Positions 1 to 5,782 of a stretch of DNA of 7,280 bases are shown here, piece by piece. The DNA comes from Clostridiales bacterium (lineage in GTDB: Bacteria > Bacillota > Clostridia > Christensenellales > Aristaeellaceae), in contig DXVG01000087.1 of assembly GCA_019409045.1 (NCBI GenBank), forward strand, positions 1 through 7,280. The letters run 5' to 3'. The notes beneath the pieces were generated by a model that was not told the DNA's origin, did no database searches, and saw only the letters and a list, made by a program, of their open reading frames with translations. The first letter of the stretch is position 1, and the number at the start of each line of letters is the position of its first letter. A program made the position numbers and the translations under genes.

Positions 1-126
1 AAGAAGCGGAAGTGATTTTTGCTTCCTGCGTCAGCATCGCCTGCAAACTGCGGTCGCTTACGACCAAGTAAGCTCCCTTGCTTGCAGGCTCGCTTCCTTG
101 CCTTGCGGGCTTTCTCAACGCCCTGG
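1..126. other. Gene-free stretch with nested inverted repeats, possibly part of a dispersed intergenic repeat
   Basis: No convincing gene lies here. The stretch is full of complementary segments. GAAGCG at 3-8 pairs with CGCTTC at 92-97, and GCCTGCAA at 39-46 pairs perfectly with TTGCAGGC at 83-90. Inside these, two mutually exclusive small hairpins are possible: GGTCG/CGACC (53-57 with 62-66) and GCTTAC/GTAAGC (57-62 with 69-74). CTTGC and CTTCC words recur between 76 and 105. The minus strand is open in more than one frame through 1-120. Its peptides resemble, from memory only, spurious short hypothetical proteins annotated in intergenic regions of gut Clostridia. That suggests a dispersed repeat rather than a gene, but it is an impression and not a search result. 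The element may continue past the left edge. It could also be the 3' untranslated region of a neighbouring gene. Confidence 0.4.
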
Positions 127-153
127 CAGTATGTTGACTTTGTCAACATACTG
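127..153. repeat. Perfect 12-bp inverted repeat with a 3-nt loop
   Basis: CAGTATGTTGAC at 127-138 is followed by the loop TTT and the exact complement GTCAACATACTG at 142-153. The hairpin reads almost the same on both strands. It is AT-richer than its surroundings, and neither strand has a T-run after it, so it is not a standard intrinsic terminator. It lies about 50 bases beyond the PBP stop codon and only 3 bases from the next hairpin. It could stabilise an mRNA 3' end, bind a protein as a palindromic site, or form the edge of a repeat element. Confidence 0.85.
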
Positions 154-156
154 AAC

Positions 157-184
157 GCCCGCGGACGTTTGGCCGTCCGCGGGC
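157..184. terminator. GC-rich 11-bp hairpin, possible terminator with a weak T-tract
   Basis: GCCCGCGGACG (157-167) and CGTCCGCGGGC (174-184) are perfect complements around the loop TTTGGC. The hairpin begins 17 bases after the stop codon of the minus-strand PBP gene, the usual place for a terminator. On that strand it is followed only by GTTCAGT, which is a poor U-tract. On the plus strand it is followed by ATTTAT, somewhat better for terminating transcription from the left. Termination in either direction is an inference; the stem itself is certain. Confidence 0.5.
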
Positions 185-200
185 ATTTATCGCGCCTTCG

Positions 201-2603
201 CTATCCACACTGATTGCAGTAGCCCACGCCGGGCGATTCCTCGCTGCTGGAGGCGCCGTAGAAGTACTGGTGGAGCACTTCCTCGTCGTCGGCCATGCGC
301 AGCGGATGTCCCGCCGGGATGTAGATCACGCCGCGCACAGTGGTGGAGGAGCAGGCGCTCGTCGCCAGCAGGCGGCTGCGTCGGCAGAACGTGAGCGCGC
401 GGTGCATGTTGCAGTCCGTGTCCGGCTCGGTTCCGGCAAGATAGTAGTCGGTGTTGATGCCGTAGCCGTTGACGTCGTTCTGACAGGCCGACGTGGGCCG
501 CATGCCCGAGACGCCGCAGCAGCTCGCCTGCACAAGCCCGACCGCCGCGGCGGATTTTGTGAGGATGGGCGTGTTGGTCGTGCATCTGGTCACGGAGTGC
601 ACGCGCTCCATCAGCGCCGCCCACAGCGGCGCGGCGTAGCGTCCGCCGGTGGCATTGCTCTCCAGCCGCGCGAATTCGTCCGAGCCGATCCAAACCGCGG
701 CGGAATAGTATCCCGTCATGCCCGCGAAGGTGACGCAGCGGTTCTCCGAGTGCGTGCCCGTCTTGCCCGCGACCTCCATGCCGCGGAAGTTCGCGCTCGA
801 GCCCGTGCCCACGCCGGAGACGACGCAGCCCTTGAGCACGTCCACCGTCATCCACGCGGTCGATTGCTTGAACACCTGCCTGCGGATCTGCACCTGCGAT
901 ATGTCGATATAGATGGAGCCGTCGGAGTTCTCAATGCGCGTGAAGGCATAGGGCTCCAGGTACTCGCCCAGGTTGCCCAGCGTGCCGAAGCCCGCCGCCA
1001 GCTCGATCACCGACAGGCCGGAGCTGCCCAGCGCGAGGCCCGCGCCGTTGGCGTTGATGTGGTCGGGGTCCACGCCCAGGCGCAGCAGGTACGCCACGGA
1101 GTTTTCAATGCCCACATAGGTCATCAGCGCCTGCGCGGCCGCCGTGTTGTGCGAACGGTTCATGGCCGTGCGCATGGACTCCGAGCCGGTGAAGTCCCCG
1201 CCGCCGTAGTTGTTCGGGTAGCCCTCGCCGCCCTGCCAGTTCAGTATGGGGATGGGCAGGTTCAAAACGGGCGTGCCGGGGGAGTGCCCGAGGTCGAAGG
1301 CCGGGGCGTAGACCGACAGCGGCTTGATCGACGAGCCGACCGGCATGTTGTTCTGATAGGCGCGGTTGAACTGCAGCATCTGCACGGGCTCCTCGCGCCC
1401 GCCGACGATGGCGACCAGCTCTCCCGTGCGGTAATTGATCACCGCGGCCGCGGCCTGCGGCTGCACCACTGTCAGGTATTCTCCGCCGCCCAGCGAGGAG
1501 CGCGTGGTGCTGTCGTTGGAGTGCTGCATGTCCGGATAGTTGTCCCAGTTGGTGATCACGTCCTGCGCGGCCTGCTGCACTTCCGGGTCGAGCGAGGCGT
1601 ACACGCGGTAGCCGCCGGTGCGCAGCTTGCGCTGCATGGCCGCGCGGTTGGTGGAGTTGTCCTCCAGATCGCCCTCTACGCGCAGCATCTTGGTCACCAC
1701 GTCGTAGAGCGCGTATTCGACGTAGTAGGCGTGGTCGTACATGCCGCTGGAGGTGGAGCCGCTCTCCTCCAGCACGGTGAGCGTGTCGTTAAGCGCCTGC
1801 TGGTATTCCTCGTCGGTGATGTAGCCCTGCTCGTGCATGTTCCGAAGCACATAGTCGGTGCGCTCGTCGGTCACCTCGGGCGTGTTGCGGGTGTAGTAAT
1901 TCCTGCGCGGGTTGTAGCTGGAGGGGTTGCGGATCATGCCCGCGATGGTCGCGCACTCGCGCAGCGTCAGCTCGCTCAAATCCTTGCCAAAGTAGTCCTG
2001 CGCGGCGATCTTCACGCCGTAGCTGGAGCCGCCCAGGTAGATGATGTTTATGTACTCCTCGAGGATCTCTTCCTTGGAGAGCGTGTCCTCCAGCTGCAGC
2101 GCGAGGTACGCCTCCTGCACCTTTCTGCGGAAGTTCTGGTCGCTGGTGAGCAGCGTGAGCTTGATCAGCTGGCAGGTGATTGTCGAGCCGCCCTGCGTGT
2201 TTCCGCGGAAGAACGTGGAGATGAACGCGCCGCCGATGCGCTTGATGTCCACGCCGTTGTGCTCCCAGAAGCGCGCGTCCTCGGTGGCGACGATGGCGTC
2301 GATCAGGTTTTGCGGCACCTCGTCCAGCGAGACGTATATGCGGTTTTCCGAGCCCTTGTACTCGGTGATGAGCTCGCCGTATTTGTCGTAGATAAACGAG
2401 GTCTGCGACTGGGAGTGCAGCGCCTCCAGGTCGAGCGCGGGGGAGGTGTCCACCCAGGCCTTGGCGACGCCCACGCCGAGCCCCAGCCCCGCCACGCCGA
2501 TGAGCAGCACCACGAAGAACAGCATCTTCGCCGTGGTCATGGCTACGCAGAGTATGAAGTTGTTTTCCCTGTCCTTGGGACGGAAAAGTTTGTAATCTCC
2601 CAT
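201..2603 (-). CDS. Class A penicillin-binding protein (bifunctional peptidoglycan glycosyltransferase/DD-transpeptidase)
   Basis: This 800-residue membrane enzyme polymerises lipid II into glycan strands and cross-links the stem peptides. A short cytoplasmic N-terminus (about 1-22) precedes one membrane segment (about 24-47). The GT51 domain shows the catalytic Glu108 in EDARFWEH (108-115), GGSTITCQ (138-145), RRKVQE (159-164) and ILEEYINIIYLG (180-191). The transpeptidase domain shows SSIK with nucleophile Ser424 and Lys427, SHN (484-486) and KTGT (614-617), so both activities look intact. GT51 motif 2 has Cys144 where Gln is usual. The last 130 residues hold nine cysteines (674, 695, 696, 707, 731, 740, 751, 796, 799), and the protein ends in CNQCG. 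The start at 2603 has GGAGG five bases upstream. Longer in-frame starts at 2690 and 2657 lie upstream of, or at, the predicted transcript start. The gene is divergent from yunB and appears to be transcribed alone. The family resembles PonA/PBP1 of Bacillota, but the paralogue cannot be assigned. Confidence 0.97.
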   Translation of the reverse strand: MGDYKLFRPKDRENNFILCVAMTTAKMLFFVVLLIGVAGLGLGVGVAKAWVDTSPALDLEALHSQSQTSFIYDKYGELITEYKGSENRIYVSLDEVPQNLIDAIVATEDARFWEHNGVDIKRIGGAFISTFFRGNTQGGSTITCQLIKLTLLTSDQNFRRKVQEAYLALQLEDTLSKEEILEEYINIIYLGGSSYGVKIAAQDYFGKDLSELTLRECATIAGMIRNPSSYNPRRNYYTRNTPEVTDERTDYVLRNMHEQGYITDEEYQQALNDTLTVLEESGSTSSGMYDHAYYVEYALYDVVTKMLRVEGDLEDNSTNRAAMQRKLRTGGYRVYASLDPEVQQAAQDVITNWDNYPDMQHSNDSTTRSSLGGGEYLTVVQPQAAAAVINYRTGELVAIVGGREEPVQMLQFNRAYQNNMPVGSSIKPLSVYAPAFDLGHSPGTPVLNLPIPILNWQGGEGYPNNYGGGDFTGSESMRTAMNRSHNTAAAQALMTYVGIENSVAYLLRLGVDPDHINANGAGLALGSSGLSVIELAAGFGTLGNLGEYLEPYAFTRIENSDGSIYIDISQVQIRRQVFKQSTAWMTVDVLKGCVVSGVGTGSSANFRGMEVAGKTGTHSENRCVTFAGMTGYYSAAVWIGSDEFARLESNATGGRYAAPLWAALMERVHSVTRCTTNTPILTKSAAAVGLVQASCCGVSGMRPTSACQNDVNGYGINTDYYLAGTEPDTDCNMHRALTFCRRSRLLATSACSSTTVRGVIYIPAGHPLRMADDEEVLHQYFYGASSSEESPGVGYCNQCG

Positions 2604-2608
2604 CTTGG

Positions 2609-2613
2609 CCTCC
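2609..2613 (-). promoter_or_regulatory. Ribosome binding site that fixes the PBP start
   Basis: On the minus strand GGAGG is followed by five bases (CCAAG) and then the ATG at 2603. None of the more upstream in-frame starts has a comparable site, so this sets the 800-residue protein as the likely product. Confidence 0.85.
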
Positions 2614-2661
2614 AGATCTATGGTCGTCCGGGCCGCATGGCCGCGGAGGAACGCCATGGGT

Positions 2662-2670
2662 ATTATAGCA
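2662..2670 (-). promoter_or_regulatory. Extended -10 sigma-A promoter for the PBP gene
   Basis: The minus strand reads TGCTATAAT, a perfect TATAAT with the TGn extension. This predicts a transcript start near 2655 and a 5' leader of about 52 bases. No -35 hexamer stands at 16-18 bases. The only consensus TTGACA lies at 2701-2706, 33 bases from the -10, which is too far for one promoter. Extended -10 promoters can work without a good -35, so vegetative transcription is plausible. Confidence 0.65.
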
Positions 2671-2789
2671 CAAAAATGCGTTCTGCGCACCGTTTTTTCG
2701 TGTCAATTTCATGAACCTGACGGGCGCGGCGCGCGTAGTATGCGGCGGACACATCTTTTTGGACGAAAAAACGCGCGGGGTGGTTGCCG

Positions 2790-3440
2790 ATGAGGCCAAG
2801 GCGATGGAAAAAAAGGCTGGCGGTCGCGCTGCTTTTGTGCGCGCTTGTCGCGGCGGCGACGGCCTTCGCGTTTTCCAACCTGAACCGCACGCTCATATCG
2901 CTCGCCGAGGCGCGCGCGGAGCAGCGCGCGCTCATGGAGATCAGCCTCGCGCTGGATGAGGTGATGCGCGAGTCGCTGGACTATGCCGACCTCGTGACCG
3001 TACACAGCGACGCGCAGGGGGAGGTGTGCATGCTCTCGGCGAACACGGTGCTGATGAACCGCATCGCCTCCGAGGCGGCGACGGCCGCGCAGCGCAACAT
3101 AGACGCCCTGGCGCAGGAGGGCATCATGCTGCCGCTCGGCTCCGCGCTCGGCTCGGGCGTGTTCGCCGGCAAGGGCCCGCGTTTGCGGCTGGAGATCCTG
3201 CCGGTTGGCACGGTCAAGACGGCCTTCACCACGGAGTTTGAATCCGCCGGCATCAACCAGACGCGCCACAAGATCAGCCTGGAGGCCATGGCGTCCGTGC
3301 GCATCGTGCTGCCCTCGGGCGCGCGCACCGTGCGCGTGGAGGCATCCGCGCTGATGGCGGAGAGCATACTCGTCGGCGACGTGCCGCAGTCCTACATACA
3401 GGTGGCCGAGACGGGCGACGCGCTCAACTTCGCGCCGTGA
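2790..3440 (+). CDS. yunB: Sporulation protein YunB
   Basis: A 216-residue membrane-anchored protein of the YunB family, found in endospore formers. In Bacillus subtilis yunB belongs to the mother-cell sigma-E regulon and is needed for efficient sporulation; its biochemical role is not known. A basic N-terminus (RPRRWKKR) precedes one hydrophobic segment (about 9-28), so most of the protein should face outside the cytoplasm. Three conserved family stretches are visible: GIMLPLGS followed by GKGP (111-130), FESAGINQTRHKISLE (150-165) and AESILVGDVPQSYI (190-203). ATG 2790 is preferred because GGGGTGG (2777-2783) ends six bases before it. A TTG at 2784 directly abuts that site and is too close. 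The gene is divergent from the PBP gene across 186 bases. I could not identify a sigma-E promoter with confidence. The C-terminus ends inside a 21-bp tandem repeat, so the protein may once have been longer. It is somewhat shorter than the Bacillus protein. Confidence 0.9.
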   Translation: MRPRRWKKRLAVALLLCALVAAATAFAFSNLNRTLISLAEARAEQRALMEISLALDEVMRESLDYADLVTVHSDAQGEVCMLSANTVLMNRIASEAATAAQRNIDALAQEGIMLPLGSALGSGVFAGKGPRLRLEILPVGTVKTAFTTEFESAGINQTRHKISLEAMASVRIVLPSGARTVRVEASALMAESILVGDVPQSYIQVAETGDALNFAP

Positions 3441-3473
3441 GCGGACAGATTTGCGCCGCAAGCGGACAGATTT
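3432..3473 (+). repeat. Two tandem 21-bp direct repeats across the yunB stop codon
   Basis: Copy 1 (3432-3452) and copy 2 (3453-3473) both start GCGCCG and end AGCGGACAGATTT. They match at 19 of 21 positions. The two differences, TG against CA, turn the stop TGA of copy 1 into CAA in copy 2. The unit is exactly seven codons long, so without the stop the yunB frame would encode two successive FAPQADR-like units. Copy 2 ends four bases before the -35 of the next promoter. Confidence 0.85.
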
Positions 3474-3476
3474 CCG

Positions 3477-3505
3477 TTGATTTTTCGTTGGGAATGTGTT
3501 ATGAT
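3477..3505 (+). promoter_or_regulatory. Sigma-A promoter for the alarmone synthetase gene
   Basis: TTGATT (-35, 3477-3482) is separated by exactly 17 bases from TATGAT (-10, 3500-3505). TGT immediately before the -10 adds a TGn extension. The predicted transcript start is near 3512, giving a leader of about 160 bases. No terminator lies between yunB and this site, so read-through from yunB is also possible. Confidence 0.8.
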
Positions 3506-3517
3506 GAGAGAGGGGAG

Positions 3518-3524
3518 AGGAGGT
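3518..3524 (+). promoter_or_regulatory. Orphan Shine-Dalgarno-like AGGAGGT in the leader
   Basis: AGGAGGT lies about 6 bases after the predicted transcript start and matches the anti-Shine-Dalgarno sequence well. No ATG, GTG or TTG stands 5-12 bases downstream; the next ATG is at 3566. It could be a ribosome standby site, the remnant of a leader peptide, or a coincidence within a purine-rich stretch. Confidence 0.45.
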
Positions 3525-3656
3525 ATCGCGCGCGGAACGGCCCCCGCGCGCCGGGGCGCGGCTCCATGCCTGCCGCAGCGCCGATCATCCATGGGGCCGG
3601 AGAGCGGACCCGACCGCGGCCAGGCCGACGGCTCCGGGCCGAAGAACCGAACGACC

Positions 3657-3661
3657 GGAGG
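3657..3661 (+). promoter_or_regulatory. Ribosome binding site of the alarmone synthetase
   Basis: GGAGG begins the purine stretch 3657-3665 (GGAGGAAGG), 10 bases before ATG 3672. It supports that start over the open frame that continues upstream to 3477 through the promoter. Confidence 0.85.
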
Positions 3662-3671
3662 AAGGCGACAA

Positions 3672-4391
3672 ATGGACGACAACCTGATGCTTCTCAACCA
3701 GTTCCAGATGGAGGGAGGCAGGGGTCGCGCGGACGCGGCCTTTGCCGAGGAATATCGCAATTACCAGCAGGTGCAGAATGTGTACATGGGCGCCATACGC
3801 GAGATACGCGCGCGGCTTGAGACGCTGGATACGGAATTTCAGTACCGCCACAAGCACAACCCCATCCACCACATACAGAGCCGCGTAAAGACGCTGCCGA
3901 GCATCATGAAAAAGCTCAGCGACATGGGCCAGCCCATGACCATGACCAGCGCCAAGAAGCATCTGCACGACATTGCAGGCGTGCGCGTGGTATGCTGCTA
4001 TGTGGACGACATTTACAGGATCGCCGACCTGCTGCTCTCGCAGGACGATATTTCGCTCATCTTTGAGAAGGACTACATAAAGCAGCCCAAGCCCAACGGC
4101 TACCGCAGCCTGCACATCGTGGTGGATGTCCCGGTCTATCTCTCGCAGGGCAACGTATTTATACCCGTGGAGATACAGATACGCACCGTGGCGATGGACT
4201 TTTGGGCAACGCTGGAGCACGGCATCCGCTACAAGTCCTCCGACGAGGTGCCCGCGTTCATCGTGGACGAGCTGCGCAACTGCGCGGACGTGATCACCCG
4301 GACGGACGCGAAGATGCAGGAGATCTTCAAGGCGCTGCAACTGCTCAACGACAAGGAGGACGACTTCCGCTGGCACAGCGTCGAGGAATGA
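3672..4391 (+). CDS. Small alarmone synthetase, (p)ppGpp synthetase of the RelP/RelQ class
   Basis: A 239-residue cytosolic enzyme that transfers pyrophosphate from ATP to GDP or GTP to make (p)ppGpp. It has only the RelA/SpoT synthetase domain: no HD hydrolase, TGS or ACT domain, so it is a stand-alone synthetase. Key elements are HIQSRVK (67-73), DIAGVRV with Asp100 (100-106), KPNGYRSLH (140-148) with the nucleotide-stacking Tyr144, and EIQIRT with Glu167 (167-172), then DFWATLEH. Asp100 and Glu167 correspond to the catalytic Asp72 and Glu139 of B. subtilis YjbM (RelQ). From memory, the DIYRIADLL, PKPNGYRSLH and PVYLS region resembles YwaC (RelP) more, so I leave RelP or RelQ open. A charged region follows the core (about 195-239). 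The N-terminal 25 residues are unremarkable. The gene has its own promoter and a long leader, and ends at a bidirectional terminator. It is probably controlled mainly at transcription, since such enzymes lack a ribosome-sensing domain. In B. subtilis ywaC responds to envelope stress; whether this one does is inference. Confidence 0.95.
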   Translation: MDDNLMLLNQFQMEGGRGRADAAFAEEYRNYQQVQNVYMGAIREIRARLETLDTEFQYRHKHNPIHHIQSRVKTLPSIMKKLSDMGQPMTMTSAKKHLHDIAGVRVVCCYVDDIYRIADLLLSQDDISLIFEKDYIKQPKPNGYRSLHIVVDVPVYLSQGNVFIPVEIQIRTVAMDFWATLEHGIRYKSSDEVPAFIVDELRNCADVITRTDAKMQEIFKALQLLNDKEDDFRWHSVEE

Positions 4392-4440
4392 CCGCGGACA
4401 GACAAAAGCAGAGCGCGCGCCGCCTCTGAGGCGCGAAGCG

Positions 4441-4455
4441 GCCCGCCGGGCGGGC
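4441..4455. repeat. Short GC hairpin before the terminator
   Basis: GCCCGC and GCGGGC form a perfect 6-bp stem with loop CGG, three bases before the A-run of the terminator. A second possible stem, CGCC/GGCG, lies at 4421-4433. Neither has a T-tract. They may protect the 3' end of the plus-strand transcript. Confidence 0.5.
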
Positions 4456-4457
4456 AG

Positions 4458-4501
4458 AAAAAACTCCATGCGCGCAAGGCAAAGGCGCATGGAGTTTTTT
4501 T
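4458..4501. terminator. Bidirectional intrinsic terminator between convergent genes
   Basis: CTCCATGCGC (4464-4473) pairs perfectly with GCGCATGGAG (4485-4494) around an 11-base loop. The stem is flanked by six A (4458-4463) and seven T (4495-4501), so each strand ends in a U-run. It sits 67 bases after the alarmone synthetase stop and 12 bases after the stop of the convergent HgdB-like gene. It should therefore serve both transcripts. Confidence 0.95.
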
Positions 4502-4512
4502 GCCTCGAGCGC

Positions 4513-5781
<1,269 letters not shown>

Positions 5782-5782
5782 G

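Larger units (their letters stand above)
3512..3671 (+). promoter_or_regulatory. Long GC-rich, foldable 5' leader of the alarmone synthetase mRNA
   Basis: The leader can form an 8-bp hairpin of 3528-3535 with 3544-3551 and a 10-bp stem (one G-U) of 3559-3568 with 3590-3599. A competing 8-bp helix with one bulged G joins 3595-3602 to 3632-3640. The last two share 3595-3599, so they exclude each other, as in switch-type leaders. None has an attached T-run and no known riboswitch class is recognisable. In DNA this GC-rich some pairing is expected by chance, so regulation is only a hypothesis. Confidence 0.4.

Noticed and set aside
19..213. 64-codon plus-strand open frame at the left edge
   Set aside because: It runs through two perfect hairpins and into the end of the PBP gene and has no ribosome binding site or family resemblance. 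It fits a repeat-derived frame better.
187..855. Other long open frames inside the PBP gene, including 187-855 and 1789-2799 on the minus strand
   Set aside because: Arg/His/Ala-rich shadows in alternative frames without ribosome binding sites or recognisable motifs.
2604..2690. Longer N-terminus for the PBP, from in-frame starts at 2690 or 2657
   Set aside because: The start at 2690 is upstream of the predicted promoter, and the ATG at 2657 sits on the predicted transcript start. The ATG at 2603 has GGAGG at good spacing and a typical cytoplasmic N-terminus.
270..2714. An 814-codon open frame on the plus strand opposite the PBP gene
   Set aside because: It is antisense to an unmistakable gene. 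Its product is dominated by Arg, Ala, Val, His and Gly with no domain, as expected from GC-biased third positions.
2784..2789. TTG start for yunB two codons upstream
   Set aside because: It directly abuts the GGGGTGG ribosome binding site, leaving no spacer; ATG 2790 has six bases.
3477..3671. N-terminal extension of 65 residues on the alarmone synthetase
   Set aside because: The extension would run through the promoter and GC-rich leader, is unlike the family, and ATG 3672 has its own GGAGG.
3566..3820. Possible leader peptide starting at ATG 3566
   Set aside because: The frame has no ribosome binding site at suitable distance and overlaps the synthetase gene by about 150 bases with low-complexity Arg/Gly/Pro sequence.
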